64,000 bases of DNA from Gracilaria domingensis. Taxonomy: Eukaryota > Rhodophyta > Florideophyceae > Gracilariales > Gracilariaceae. The stretch is taken from assembly GCA_022539475.1 (NCBI GenBank), contig VCMS01000037.1:62001-126000 (forward strand). The letters are read 5' to 3'. Below, piece after piece: positions 51,181-61,883 of this stretch. A model generated the notes under the pieces. That model worked only from the letters and a program-made list of their open reading frames with translations. It was not told where the DNA came from and ran no database searches. The position numbers and the translations under genes are program-made. Every line of letters starts with the position of its first letter. Within the stretch, counting starts at the first letter, position 1.

Positions 51181-52521
51181 TCAGCATTGTACAGGCGCGC
51201 TCTTAGCTCCGTGGGCGTCCTTGTCCGCGCGTTTCGGTTCGCTGGGAGCTGCCGTCCATAACGCCAGCAATCGAGATGCTACCATACAGTCTCCCTCATG
51301 CTGATGAATCTTTGGGGGAACGTGTCCATCCTGGCACACAATGGCAGCACGGCCCTTGTGAAACCTTCTAGAAGCTCCTTCACCACTCATAGAACCACCG
51401 CTACAGGTATCAATATCAGCCTCATTTCCCGACGATCCAGCCGATGAGCTGCGCTTACCATCACTGTCGGCGTCCTTCTTTTGCAGCGCACGAGCTTGAT
51501 CGATAATGGTTCCATCGCGGGAGTGGTGCGAAAGTGGCGCCTTTGGATGCGGTGGCGGCGGCGGCGACGGTAGTGGTGGTGGTGCCGGTGGTGGATCGGA
51601 TGAAGATGGAAGTGAATGCATGTTATTCGCCAATACCTGCCGTTTTGGGGAGCCTTGCGCTGGCATGAGATGGTCGGGAGATGTGGATGGACGTTTGCGA
51701 GACTCGGAGGGCGGTTGTGTTGCGGATGAAGACGGTGAGACTTGAACGGCTTTAATGGGCAGTGCGGCGGTCGGGGCGGCGGTCGAACGCGCTTGCACGG
51801 GCATGGCGGTGGACTGCGGTGTGGGCTGCGGTGGCGGCGGCGCAGCCGTTGAGGCGTCACGTGACGGTGCGGGCGGCGGTGGTGGCACGACGACGGGTTG
51901 GTGGTGAACGGCGCACATGGGGGCGCAGTAGTACGGATGAGGGTGAGGGTGATGGTGGGGGTGTGGTGGAGGGTGATAAGGTGAGTAGTATGGCGGGACA
52001 GTGTGCAACACATGCGGTGGATAATAGCGATGCGGCGGCGTTCTGTACGGGGCGTACTGGTACAGCGAGTGGGAGGAAGTTACGTGGGCGCGCAGGGGAG
52101 AGGGGGCCGCTGGAGCGATACTTACGGGCGCGGAAGCGATGAAATTGGAGGGTGCGGGCGCAAGCAGGTGCTGCACAGAGGCAGCATGCGACGAAGATCG
52201 ATAGGCAGACACAGGCTGCGAGACAGGCGCATCTGCGGAGCGAGAGCGCGAGCGGCGGGGGCGAGGAGGCGGGATGGAATGAAGCGCGGCCGAACGATTG
52301 CGCTCAAGGCGAAGAAAGTACTTTTGCGCGTGCGAGCGAATCTGCACGGCTGTCTTGGTGGCGACGTCGCGCTCGATGGCCTTCCATTCGCGGCCGTACA
52401 GAGCGAGGGCGGTGAGGAAGCGGTTGTGCTCGTCGGGCGTCCAGTACTCGCGCCGTTTTGTCAGCACGTACTTCTTGCGTGCCGCCTTTCGCTCACGCTC
52501 GCCCATGGGACTGGGGCTCAT
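51181..52521 (-). CDS. One-repeat MYB transcription factor, SHAQKYF class (RVE/LHY-like)
   Basis: A 446-residue nuclear protein. One MYB/SANT repeat spans about residues 22-74 ([20 protein letters not shown]), with the class-defining SHAQKYF at 63-69. Downstream at 82-90 is SIPPPRPRR, matching the conserved IPPPRP element of plant CCA1/LHY/REVEILLE proteins, the morning factors of the circadian clock. The remaining three quarters are His/Pro/Ser-rich and disordered (PHHYPP-like and HHHPHPHPY stretches). A clock or light-response role is inference from family. The 5' leader has 15 consecutive G at 52547-52561. Confidence 0.88.
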   Translation of the reverse strand: MSPSPMGERERKAARKKYVLTKRREYWTPDEHNRFLTALALYGREWKAIERDVATKTAVQIRSHAQKYFLRLERNRSAALHSIPPPRPRRSRSRSADAPVSQPVSAYRSSSHAASVQHLLAPAPSNFIASAPVSIAPAAPSPLRAHVTSSHSLYQYAPYRTPPHRYYPPHVLHTVPPYYSPYHPPPHPHHHPHPHPYYCAPMCAVHHQPVVVPPPPPAPSRDASTAAPPPPQPTPQSTAMPVQARSTAAPTAALPIKAVQVSPSSSATQPPSESRKRPSTSPDHLMPAQGSPKRQVLANNMHSLPSSSDPPPAPPPLPSPPPPPHPKAPLSHHSRDGTIIDQARALQKKDADSDGKRSSSAGSSGNEADIDTCSGGSMSGEGASRRFHKGRAAIVCQDGHVPPKIHQHEGDCMVASRLLALWTAAPSEPKRADKDAHGAKSAPVQC

Positions 52522-53191
52522 CGCCGGCGGCGAGGGAGGACGGGGTGGGGGGGGGGGGGGGTGAAGGGGCGTGCGCGGGCGCGGCGTGGCTTAAGCTGTT
52601 GGCGGCGATGGCACGTCGCGTAGCGGCGCGGGCGGTGTCGGCCATGCGCAGGCGGCAATCGTCTGGATTTGGCACTTGGTCGCCGAACGAGCGCCACAAG
52701 AACGGCTTGCGTGCGCGGCAGCGGGCAAGACGGCGGCTTGAGCGCACCTGGCGCGCCGCCATTGGGCGCCGCGCTTTGCAAGCGGCAGCGAATCGCGCAC
52801 ATGTGTCGTATCTCCGCCGCGAGCTCCGACGCGCCGCCTCCACCAGCGCCGAATCGGCGCGCCGCTTCGAGGCGATTTCTGGCAGCGCGCGCTTACACCC
52901 ACCCCACGTGGGCGTGTTGGCGCCGATTGGCGGCCGAATCGAAACGGAGCTGTTGTCATACTGTTGTCACAACAGCGCTGTGATCATGTTGCGAACCGAA
53001 ACGGCGATGCAACCGCCAGCAGCTGCGCCGCCGCTTGCGCTTCGTGTCGCTGCAGTCGAGCGGCGGCGCGATGCGTCGCGCGATGCGTCGCGCTGCGTAT
53101 AAGCGAGCAAGCGCGCCAGCGCTTCGCTTCGCGCAGTGGGCGAGCTCCTTCCCCACCTCCGCCCCCATCCGCACCGATCGAGCCCGCAGCG
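52522..53191. promoter_or_regulatory. GC-rich divergent promoter region, MYB and coiled-coil gene
   Basis: 670 bases between two outward-pointing start codons. A G15 run at 52547-52561 lies about 25 bases before the MYB start codon. The whole interval is CG-dense with long but compositional open frames. GCGATGCGTCGC is repeated just before 53100. Confidence 0.5.
52547..52561. repeat. Homopolymer G15
   Basis: Fifteen G in a row (C on the transcribed MYB sense strand) in the likely 5' untranslated region. Confidence 0.9.
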
Positions 53192-53581
53192 ATGGTCCCA
53201 GACGCCCCCGCAGACCCGCAGCTCGTTGCCGAGCAGTCTGCGCAGCACCTCGCCGACGTCGAGAACGAGCTGCTCAACACGCTTGGCTCGCATCTCATGG
53301 GCTCCTTCTCCAAGCAGGAGCACTTGCTCGAGCAGCAGCTTCTGGCTCTTCAGCAGATTCACGCCAATCTTGACCGCCTCTTGGAGCAGGTGAAGCGCAT
53401 TTCCGACGCGTTCTCCACGGAGACCGACTCTATCGTCCAGCGCTTCATCCATTCGGGGGCCGCGGTGCACGAGAAGTCTGCTGATCATGATCCCTCGACG
53501 CCTGCTGCTCCGCGTGGTCTTGGTCGCTCCTCGCGTAAGCGCAACCGCTTGAGCAATTCTGACGCTAACCAGCGTGCGTGA
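53192..53581 (+). CDS. Small coiled-coil protein
   Basis: A 129-residue protein from ATG at 53192, which begins the part that looks like real protein; the frame upstream is compositional. Residues 15-80 are a strong heptad helix (KQEHLLEQQLLALQQIHANL, DRLLEQVKRISDAFSTETDS). The tail is Pro/Ala-rich with a basic patch (RSSRKRNRLS) that could be a nuclear signal. Size and helix pattern recall small subunits of kinetochore or vesicle-tether complexes, but I cannot place it. It is divergent from the MYB gene. Confidence 0.55.
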   Translation: MVPDAPADPQLVAEQSAQHLADVENELLNTLGSHLMGSFSKQEHLLEQQLLALQQIHANLDRLLEQVKRISDAFSTETDSIVQRFIHSGAAVHEKSADHDPSTPAAPRGLGRSSRKRNRLSNSDANQRA

Positions 53582-54366
53582 AGTCTTCAACATGCTGCAA
53601 GCACTTCCATCTTCAAAAAACCCTTGCAGATAATCTACCTTGTATTCATATCTGCTTCTCCCCTTGTTTTCATCACGCATCCATTCCCCATATCTTTGTC
53701 GCCCACTCTTCGTTGCATGGTGCATTGTGGTTCCCCGACTGCTTCATTTGTATGCCACCAAGCACTCATCAAGCCGTACCATCTATTCATGGATTGGCGG
53801 GACATGTTCCTTGACCAGAATTCGGACACAAGCGATACTCTCCAGCACTTGTAGAGAAGCAACAAGAAGCAAACATACGGAGGCAACAGCGTTAAGAGGG
53901 GTCACAGTTGCTTCCAAGAACAACGAGATCGACACGCACCAAGAGATGCGTCGTAGAGCAGCTCGATGATGCTGGATATTACCAAGGGTAAAAAGCACCG
54001 TCAGTATCTTAAATATAAAAAATAATCATTTTCAACCCGCCATTTTGGCCCGTTGCTCGATGGTAAGTCTTTTTCATCTTTCATGAGGAGAAAGTTTCTT
54101 CTTTCTTGCTCGCCAAGAATCTTTGAAGCCCTCCTTCTCCAACACACATATCCAAGTGTCAGCCTTGCTTTACCGAAGGTATCCGTCTCAGTCCACTTTT
54201 TCGTGGCTTTGCATAACAGAATATCTTCAGGTGGCGCCCGTAATAAGTTCATGCCTTTGCCAAACGTCAATATCGTGCGCATCTCCCACCGCCGAGTACC
54301 TAGGCACTGGTCTTTGGAAACCGATCCAAAAAGTCTGCAGCCACATTCAAACGCAATTGCACTTCC
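53582..54366. other. Intergenic
   Basis: No supported gene; 3' flank of the coiled-coil gene and 5' flank of COG1. Confidence 0.4.
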
Positions 54367-57081
54367 ATGCCCCTCGCCATGGCGAAACCTCAGAGTCGCG
54401 CTTCTCAAGGAGTGCTCACAACCGGCTCGGTCCCATCTGAGGTAACTCATCTGTTCCGCACAAAACGAGTGTCAGACATTCGTGCATTTGAAGCCCAGAT
54501 TCGAAATGATGCCGAAGACAAATCGAGCGCGCTTCGCGACTTGCTGGGTACCAGATACAAGGACATTCTTAATGCCGCTGATGAGATGGTCTCTATGCGA
54601 GATGCGAGTGTCAGGAGAGTACGCGATTCTCTGCGAGATTTCACAACATCTACGAACACGCTGAAGCAACATTTCATCAGTAAAGGAAATCAGAACCAAT
54701 CCGAAACGATTAACGATGATCTGGAGCGACGAAGAGGCGTGCATGTTGTCGGATCAAGACTTAAACATATCGTGGACTCTCCGGAAGTGCTTTACGCCAA
54801 TATCGAATCTGGGGAGATTTACGAGGCAGCTGTGCGCTATTCGCTCGCGTTTGAGAATTATAAACAAGTAACGAGTACGTCTGGGTTAGAGGGAGTAGCA
54901 AATAGGTTTGCAGAGCTCCAATGGAAGCAAGTGAAGGGTTTCAAACATCAGATTTTGGAAGCTGCGGAGAAGAAGCTTCAAGAATCGGGTCATACCGCTC
55001 AGGAGTATGCGCGTGTATTTGTTTCTCTTATACTTCTCTCGGAAAACCGGGATATTGTGGCAATCCTCGATGGCATGTTGGCAAGTAGAACTGGACTGAT
55101 TTGGAATGAAGATCAAGCGAAACAATTTTCCGAAGTCCACTTGCAAATGAAACGAATCGCCACACTTGTAAGGGAGACGATCTCATGCGTGTCCGATATG
55201 TTTTGGGGAGAAAATGGCGTCCAAACATTGCTGCACGGTGTTAATGATCAAGCCATAGATGAAGTTTCCAGGCTTAAAGATAAAGGCGCTTTAAATTCTG
55301 CCTGTAACGCTTGGACTCGAAATGTAAGAGGTTGGCTAGAGGAACGCGGTAGCTCAATTCTTTCCGGCGCTGATACTTCCCGTCAGCTTGCGGATACTTT
55401 GCGAGCGATCGATGATGCTTTCGATTACGATCACTGGGAAAGTGACTGTCAAAAGGCCTTGCAGGAATCCCCGAATTTTGTGTTTGACATCTTTAAACCC
55501 TTCATTCGAGACAGAGCGGGCGTTGTTGCACGGGAATGTATAGAACGAACAGTTAACAAGGTTTTGGAAGATATCGACGGTGCTTGGGCTGACATTGAAG
55601 CTCGTGCTCATGCGGGGAAGAGAATCTGGGCTGTCATCTCAGGAAAGGCAGTAGGTCCAAGCATTATCACGGAAGAAACAAACGGTGACTCTCAGAGGCC
55701 AGAAAGTGTTGAGATAGCTCAAATCCTTTCGTGTAATGGGCAAGTCACGGAAGTGCTTGGTACTTTTGACGAATCTGTGAAGGAAGCAGTCGCAGATGTT
55801 CAAGTTCTTACAAAACGAATACCTGCTGTGTCCGAGGACTTTGTCAACTCAGTGAGGGCGAGTCTCCCGCGAATATTGAGCAATCTAAAGGAGAGGATGA
55901 GTTCTATCCCCGTTGACTCTTTTCATGATCGTTCAAAGAAAGACGATTCACCGTCTCACTTTTTTGGATGTGCGTTGTTTGTGGCTTGGCTATCAACGGC
56001 TTTTAGAAATGCGGAAGGCGTGCGGAAAGCGTACTATTTTGCCGAGTATGGGAAGTCCACAGAAGAGGACCTACAGGCTTACAAGGAATTCCAACAGACA
56101 GCAGAAGAACTGTGTTCAACATCATACAGTATATGGGCAAAGCTTCTAGTCGTCCAGCTAGGTGAGAAGCTACTTTCTGACCTCGTCGCAGCGGAAAATC
56201 TGAAAGTCAAGATGGGATGGTCGTCAAGTATTATGTCGAATAAGCTCAACGTACAAAACGACGACAGAGAAACGCCGCAACATCCCACCACCGCTTCGAC
56301 ACCGTTGGTTAATTTTCTCTTGAATGTTAATACCGCCGCAAGGCGAGCTGGTGGCTTTGCTCTTCCACGAGATGCAATTGCTCACCTTCAGAGAGAGATT
56401 ATCAACACATCAATTCGATCGTATAAAGGGGCATTGGACATGTATTGCATCGACTCCAAAGCCCCAGGAAACCCGAACAATTTATCCGATGACGAACGTG
56501 AAGGGAAGAGGGATGTAGTGCTGATGCAGATGTTATTTGACGTTCAAGTCGTACACCGTATTTTCTCCAACGTGAGGAAGGATTCTCGATCAGATATCGA
56601 TGAAGAGAATGAACTGAAGAAGCTAGAATCTTCAATTCATTCGAAAGTGGATCCGAATGCTATAAGCAACTGCAATGCGCCATTTCAAGAAGCTGTGTTT
56701 AACTATGCGTCCCGAACCTGTGTTCTGCTGGGTCTTTTGAGTCAATGCAGTCCAGGAGAAACCTCACGAGTCAAGAGCTCTCATTCTGCGACGAGCGTAA
56801 ATACGTCCAGCAACCTGGTCGCACTTGCTAAAACAGTCCCGCGTTTCACTTACCTTCCGGCACCCATGCCATCAACTTACTCTATAACTGTAGGAGCTCC
56901 AAGTGGACTTAACACGAAAACAATCGGAATAATGCGAAATCAGGTGAGCAATACCTCAACATCCACACACCGAAAGAGGGATCCGGAGTCGTCTGTTGCA
57001 GACTACGCATCGAAGGTGACAGAAAGTGTTGGCCGATTTGGTCGGGGATTCTTCGAGTCCTTCACAAGGAAGGTTACGTAA
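54367..57081 (+). CDS. COG1: Conserved oligomeric Golgi complex subunit 1
   Basis: A 904-residue tether subunit. COG keeps Golgi enzymes in place by retrograde vesicle capture. The N-terminal COG1/Vps51 signature is clear at about residues 25-85: VTHLFRTKRVSDIRAFEAQI, LRDLLGTRYKDILNAADEMV, then MRDASVRRVRDSLRDF. The rest is helical throughout, as in all CATCHR tethers. Length is in the usual range (700-1000). An ATG at codon 5 (MAKPQS) is equally possible. One long open frame, no introns. Assignment rests on the N-terminal block. Confidence 0.87.
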   Translation: MPLAMAKPQSRASQGVLTTGSVPSEVTHLFRTKRVSDIRAFEAQIRNDAEDKSSALRDLLGTRYKDILNAADEMVSMRDASVRRVRDSLRDFTTSTNTLKQHFISKGNQNQSETINDDLERRRGVHVVGSRLKHIVDSPEVLYANIESGEIYEAAVRYSLAFENYKQVTSTSGLEGVANRFAELQWKQVKGFKHQILEAAEKKLQESGHTAQEYARVFVSLILLSENRDIVAILDGMLASRTGLIWNEDQAKQFSEVHLQMKRIATLVRETISCVSDMFWGENGVQTLLHGVNDQAIDEVSRLKDKGALNSACNAWTRNVRGWLEERGSSILSGADTSRQLADTLRAIDDAFDYDHWESDCQKALQESPNFVFDIFKPFIRDRAGVVARECIERTVNKVLEDIDGAWADIEARAHAGKRIWAVISGKAVGPSIITEETNGDSQRPESVEIAQILSCNGQVTEVLGTFDESVKEAVADVQVLTKRIPAVSEDFVNSVRASLPRILSNLKERMSSIPVDSFHDRSKKDDSPSHFFGCALFVAWLSTAFRNAEGVRKAYYFAEYGKSTEEDLQAYKEFQQTAEELCSTSYSIWAKLLVVQLGEKLLSDLVAAENLKVKMGWSSSIMSNKLNVQNDDRETPQHPTTASTPLVNFLLNVNTAARRAGGFALPRDAIAHLQREIINTSIRSYKGALDMYCIDSKAPGNPNNLSDDEREGKRDVVLMQMLFDVQVVHRIFSNVRKDSRSDIDEENELKKLESSIHSKVDPNAISNCNAPFQEAVFNYASRTCVLLGLLSQCSPGETSRVKSSHSATSVNTSSNLVALAKTVPRFTYLPAPMPSTYSITVGAPSGLNTKTIGIMRNQVSNTSTSTHRKRDPESSVADYASKVTESVGRFGRGFFESFTRKVT

Positions 57082-57338
57082 TTGTAAATTGATCAATGCA
57101 TCTTCATGCTTTTATTTGAGCTCCCCCGTTCAAATTGTGTTCCTATAAGAGAAGTGATGACGGTGTTGTTAGGACTCCTAACTTAGGAGCAGTTGTACCC
57201 TACCGTTTCAGTTATACTACTGGTCATGTCAGTCACTAGGTGTTAAGTTAAATCGCCCCTCAATCCCCCTTTAGCATGACATCTTCGCACTTGCAAATAA
57301 ACCGATTCATCTGACCCATTGTTGTCTCTGTTTTGAAG
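57082..57338. other. Short convergent intergenic region
   Basis: Contains TGTTAGGACTCCTAACTT at 57167, an inverted word that resembles the end of some LTRs; no partner found. Confidence 0.4.
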
Positions 57339-58310
57339 TTAGGCAGGGCATTGCATCCCCATTTCCTGACTTCGTGAATCTGAGTGAGATCCGCAATCTT
57401 CTTTAAGTTGTTTCATTTCAGATCCAGTCTCTACAGACGGATTAGAAAACTCTAGAGGGTTACCGTTTTTGCTCTTGTTTTCCCTTCTCTCATTAGCTCG
57501 GGAAGAGAACGTCGTTCCTATGTCCTGGGCCGTCGTTTTCTCAAAGTCACTCATCTCAGTGTCGTTCCCCGCGGGCGAAGTATTTCCCTCTGCGTCATCA
57601 ATCTGCTCTTCACGCTCTGCTCTTTCATCTATGGTTCCAGCAATAACTTCTCGTACATTATGTATCTGTTTTGGACTCAGTTTGATACCCATTGTCTTGG
57701 CGAGAAGATCCCAAATATTTGCAGCTACTTCATCCTCTTCTAGATCCATAGGTTCCCCCTCATTTCTCGGGCTTCTGCCCATAGCTCTTTGCGTTATGGC
57801 CTGAGGAGGTGATCCTCTCTCTCCCTCAGAAAGCTTAAGAGATTGACCTTCTAAGATGAGACCTTTCCGAGCAGGCAGCGGATCTTCCTCTTCTACATCT
57901 TCACCATCCCGAGTGAATTGTCTTTCCTCTTTTTCAACTTCTCGTCCTCTGCTCATGAGTCTTTTGAGGTGAGCCTTCGTTTTGATTCGAAAGCATAGCC
58001 CTTGCTTGCATTCTAATCCAACTCCGCAAACGTATAACGGCGCCTTGCATGCTTGACCGAGTGTTCTCACGCGTACTTTGAACTCTAGTTTATCATTGTT
58101 GCTCTCATCTTCGACACTATTCGCAAGTGTGGAATCAGCATTAACGGCTCTCGCAGTTGGGCAGTCGAGATTGAAGTGTTCACAACAAAAACTCTGTTTC
58201 TCTTGTGACAATGTTTTCCCTTTCCCACAGCCCATCATCCTTGCTATAGGGGCTCCCCACGCATATTCGCAGACCAGCAGAATAACCAAGATGCCGACGA
58301 AGCGACTCAT
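57339..58310 (-). CDS. Secreted or lumenal protein with Cys-rich head and acidic body
   Basis: A 323-residue protein from ATG at 58310; the longer frame starts with TTG. A clean signal peptide opens it (MSRFVGILVILLVCEYAWGA). A Cys-rich head follows with CGKGKTLSQEKQSFCCEHFN, and later CKAPLYVCGVGLECKQGLCF, a knot-like spacing seen in small extracellular domains. From residue 120 on it is highly charged and polar (EKEERQFTRDGEDVEEEDPL), with one helical block (NIWDLLAKTMGIKLSPKQIH). Function unknown; probably exported. Confidence 0.6.
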   Translation of the reverse strand: MSRFVGILVILLVCEYAWGAPIARMMGCGKGKTLSQEKQSFCCEHFNLDCPTARAVNADSTLANSVEDESNNDKLEFKVRVRTLGQACKAPLYVCGVGLECKQGLCFRIKTKAHLKRLMSRGREVEKEERQFTRDGEDVEEEDPLPARKGLILEGQSLKLSEGERGSPPQAITQRAMGRSPRNEGEPMDLEEDEVAANIWDLLAKTMGIKLSPKQIHNVREVIAGTIDERAEREEQIDDAEGNTSPAGNDTEMSDFEKTTAQDIGTTFSSRANERRENKSKNGNPLEFSNPSVETGSEMKQLKEDCGSHSDSRSQEMGMQCPA

Positions 58311-58873
58311 GTTCCGGAACCAAGGACTTTTGAGAAGAATGAGCAAGAATACTAAGGTGTTTCAGGCGTCTTGTTCCCTTCCCTAACTCTTATGTTCGCA
58401 CGTACACTTCACGTCCACGCCTACTGACTTCCCACATGGAGAACCATGATGCCTATAATACATTCAACCGCAATATCTATACTCCCTTCCCTAGGAAGAA
58501 AGTAGGCAAATTTGCGCGTGTCAAATGCTCAATTCAGGATGGCGTACACTTTCCCCTATTCTGACAGCAGCACTTCTCATGCGTTGAGCATGAATCATTA
58601 TGAGCTCACGTCGCTTTTGCTGAGTCACCAGACAGTGAGCTGGTTTTCCAAGGGTTTCCCATTTCAGAGTTTAAATTCTCATCCCTTCATTCAATGCAAC
58701 TCATGACAATAAACCTTCAGAATTCAAAAGGGAAACAAGGGGCTCTCATTCCGTCAGCATCTCGGTGTAAAAGGGAACGTGAAAAACGGCGATGCCAGCG
58801 TACAGAGTAACGTGAAGCAAGCCAGCATTGGTAGCGGAGCAATATTCAAAGAAGCCATGTAAACCTTTCTTCA
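58311..58873. other. Intergenic
   Basis: No supported gene. Confidence 0.4.
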
Positions 58874-60094
58874 TTACTGACGCGCGTTTTTATCATGGTC
58901 TACCAACAAATAGGAAACATTCTCGAAGTCATGAACAATTGGATTGTATCCATCCTGGCACGTACTTGCCTCCATTTCTTTCCTGGTGGCGTATTCTTCA
59001 AAGAACTCTTTTTGTTTCATGACAACGCGTGAGAACTCTCCTCCCTTTCTGAAGAACGATGCGTGACCGTCTGCAAAGGCTTGGAAATCAGTTGGAAACA
59101 TAATATCCACCTTCCCATAAGGGGCGGAATGAACATCATCGTATACAACCGTTGCTCCTCCACGTACACTCTGCACTACTGGAGCGTTAACTCCAGGCAA
59201 AGCTCCTGCAAAACTGTCGAAGTCAGTCAGCGTCAGGTGAGCGTGAGGCAGCGATGATACGATAGCTCTTAATAACAAGAACGAGGCTGTCGGAACCCAT
59301 ATATTGCGCCTTCCCCCACTGAGCGCATTCTCAAAACGTTCTTGAATCGCAGCTGTCCATGTTTGAATTTGCGTTCTTTCCATTATTCGAAAGCTCTCAA
59401 CGGTGGATAGGATATCCTTGTCAGTGCATTCAGACCATTGGACTGCACGATGCCCATCTTCGATGGGAACCACTTCAGCTTGTTCAAGCATTTCTCTCTC
59501 ACGAACAAGATCATGTGGCAAATTATCAAGTACTTCAGTGGCGATGACGTGGCAATGTCCTTCAATCTCGAGAGATGCAGATGCAAACCAATGCAAGGCA
59601 TTCGCATTGACAACTTTTGCCCTTCCTTCACTGATCCACTTGCGCAAAGCATTTTCTTGAATCTTCGCCAACACGTCCGATATCTCAACAGTAACATAGT
59701 TTACCCGATGAATCAAGTTCAGGTTGCTTTCCCAGTGCTGCAGGACATCTTTGGCTAGGGTCCCACGACCTGCCCCGATCTCGATAATGTTGATAGGTCC
59801 ATCTGCTGGGGCAGATCGCTCCAGACGATTTGCAATCGCGCGAGAAAGATGGGGAGAGAATAGCTCAACGGGTGTCATCCATCCCTGAGTGTTCCTCATC
59901 AATGACGCCAAAGCATCTTGGTACGCCGATTTCGATAAAACGGTGTTGAACGGAAACTGACTCGTATGTCGAAGAAGTGGTGGTGTTTCGTTGGAAAAAT
60001 ATCCAGTGTTCCGATTGTACAGACTATCGTGAATGTAATCGCGGAGGAGAACGACAGGTGCGGAGCGGGAGCGAATGGAGAGAAAGCGCCTCAT
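58874..60094 (-). CDS. NDUFAF7: NDUFAF7/MidA-family protein arginine methyltransferase
   Basis: A 406-residue protein from ATG at 60094. NDUFAF7 dimethylates an arginine of complex I subunit NDUFS2 in the mitochondrial matrix, an early assembly step. The N-terminus is Arg/Ser-rich without acidic residues (MRRFLSIRSRSAPVVLLRDY), suiting a presequence. YNRNTGYFSN and GWMTPVELFSPHLSRAIANR match the DUF185 family. The SAM-binding loop is IIEIGAGRGTLAKDVL. Later ATEVLDNLPHDLV corresponds to the conserved E-x-x-D-N-x-P motif. The C-terminal part is more diverged than in animals. One exon. Confidence 0.87.
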   Translation of the reverse strand: MRRFLSIRSRSAPVVLLRDYIHDSLYNRNTGYFSNETPPLLRHTSQFPFNTVLSKSAYQDALASLMRNTQGWMTPVELFSPHLSRAIANRLERSAPADGPINIIEIGAGRGTLAKDVLQHWESNLNLIHRVNYVTVEISDVLAKIQENALRKWISEGRAKVVNANALHWFASASLEIEGHCHVIATEVLDNLPHDLVREREMLEQAEVVPIEDGHRAVQWSECTDKDILSTVESFRIMERTQIQTWTAAIQERFENALSGGRRNIWVPTASFLLLRAIVSSLPHAHLTLTDFDSFAGALPGVNAPVVQSVRGGATVVYDDVHSAPYGKVDIMFPTDFQAFADGHASFFRKGGEFSRVVMKQKEFFEEYATRKEMEASTCQDGYNPIVHDFENVSYLLVDHDKNARQ

Positions 60095-60438
60095 GTCCAA
60101 AAATATAAACGACTGAGACGTGCTCCGTCAATACCATTGACTCAATGGTGGCTCAGTTCATCCTCTCGTATGCCCCCACCACCGGAATAACGTAGAGTTG
60201 GTGATGCTCAAACCGGAGGAAGTACCGCCGTACCTAGTGTCTGACGGCGCGGTTGTGAGTGCCGGAGTGAGCGCAGTTTAATCAAATCGACACGTGCTGC
60301 GCTTCGCGATGAGCGCGTGACACTGTTTTGGTTTACAACCTTTGCATAGCTGAAAACAAAACACACTGGCACTTATCAAGGATATGCTAAGACTTTTTGG
60401 ACTATCATAAATGCAGCAGTGGTCACGACCTCTGCTGA
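60095..60438. other. Intergenic, divergent promoter region
   Basis: No supported gene. A short ATG frame (60411-60470, MQQWSRPLL) could be a first exon of the following CBM20 locus. Confidence 0.35.
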
Positions 60439-60570
60439 TCGCCGACACTGTGTCCATGTGCAAGTGATCCTTGCTCCCCGCCACAATCTCGTGATGCGAA
60501 ATTCAACTCCACCGAGCAGGCCGATGATCCTCTCATCGCTGCGCCTCCTGTCGATTCGGATATAGCGCCT

Positions 60571-61364
60571 TTGAGTTCTCCTGGTGTCACCAATCGTGTA
60601 AACAGGCATCACGGACGGCACCAACCAGATGAGAAGCAGCAGCGTACGGAAGGGAAGGTAACAGCATTACTTAATGCTTTCTGCTACAGGCAGGCCGGAG
60701 TGATTGGCGACGTGCCCTCTACGCTTCCAAGAGGAAAGGTGTTCGTCATACCACCGCGCGTCGATGCGCCGCCACAATGTTTGCACGTATGTTGCGAACC
60801 ACGCCCGGAAGAGTGGCCCGTGGCTCTGGATCTAACGGGATTCGAGTGGAGAGAGAGCACAGTATGGCTGCTGCGCATGCAACACACTTCGGAATCCAAT
60901 ACGTTGCAGCAACTCAAGGCGGTCGAAATGATGAGCGCTCCTTGTAGTTTTGTTGTTCTTTTGTCGTCATTAGAGAACGTGACAGAAGTCGTTGCTGGTG
61001 CGGGATTCCGTGTAGATGCAACACAAAATGAGAAGCCGCTCTTTTTGCTCAGGAGAAAAAGAATATCAAGCGCGATGCGTCGAAGCACACACTCCAAACC
61101 TAACGCCACAAGATACTCCGCCGCAGGAGCCAGAGAAGAAATGGTCACTTGTACGCTTTGAGCTATCTGTAAGCAGTCTTCCGGAGGCGGCGCGTGTCGG
61201 ATTGGGTGATGGTTGTGCGAAAGTTGTTGGCAACCGCCCCGAGTTGGGAGAATGGAATGTTGATCAGGGAATGAGATTGGTGAGTGCAGAGGATGTATTG
61301 GTGGCCGAAGTCTTGGTGGAGAGGGGAAACAGAATACAAATATGTGTTTGTCGATAGAAGGTGA
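60571..61364 (+). pseudogene. CBM20 (starch-binding) gene with two frame breaks
   Basis: The first part (open from about 60441, no ATG; TTG at 60571) ends ...QNEKPLFLLRRK in frame 1. At the A5 run near 61060 the protein-like reading moves to the next frame: EYQARCVEAHTPNLTPQDTP, then WSLVRFELSVSSLPEAARVG and VVGNRPELGEWNVDQGMRL, the core of a CBM20 domain. At the G4 run near 61322 it shifts again to EYKYVFVDRR and stops at 61364; EYKYV is the conserved end strand of CBM20. Both shifts are +1 at homopolymers. That means either single-base sequence errors or a dying gene. CBM20 binds granular starch. The N-terminal partner domain is unidentified. Confidence 0.6.
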
Positions 61365-61883
61365 AATGTTTTGTGGGAAGATGATAGCAACAGACGTTTA
61401 GCCTGTGCCGACTAGATATTCCTTCGCTTAGAGGAGCATTGGAGAGGTTATTGATTGGCAAATGGTTGACTAACACAGGACATGCAAATGCACATAGACC
61501 AGCGCTAAACTGGAGGGAGAGCCGCACCTCCTACAGTTCAGATGCGAAATCCCAGCAGGAGAGGGCGTCCGGAGAGGCTTGCAGAAACCTTAAGAGGTTG
61601 AGATGAGCTGCGAATACGCTGTTTTTTGGATCGCTTGCAGCGACAGAATATTATGATGACCAGGAGAGTGCACTTGTATTGACCATGAATGTATTATGCC
61701 CTCCTGCCCAGTTTGGTATAAAAAGGGGGACGGGGGGGCGCATGAGACGACACTGCCTTCCGAGGACTCCGGACGCTAGACTCATTCGCGATACCTGTAG
61801 CTTTTACCAAGGGTAAAACGAGAGTATTTGTGAATAGCTTCTGGTGTTAAATAACTATTGTTTAAGGACATTGCAAAATAAGG
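61365..61883. other. Intergenic
   Basis: A TATA-like GTATAAAAAGG lies at about 61714, followed by GGGGGACGGGGGGGCG. No gene. Confidence 0.45.
61710..61724 (+). promoter_or_regulatory. Possible TATA box of the 61.9-kb gene
   Basis: GGTATAAAAAGGGG is a textbook TATA sequence about 170 bases before the proposed ATG at 61884. Confidence 0.45.

Noticed and set aside
57160-57200. Copia-like LTR start TGTTAGGACTCCTAAC
   Set aside because: Only the short inverted word is present; no second LTR, primer site or duplication.
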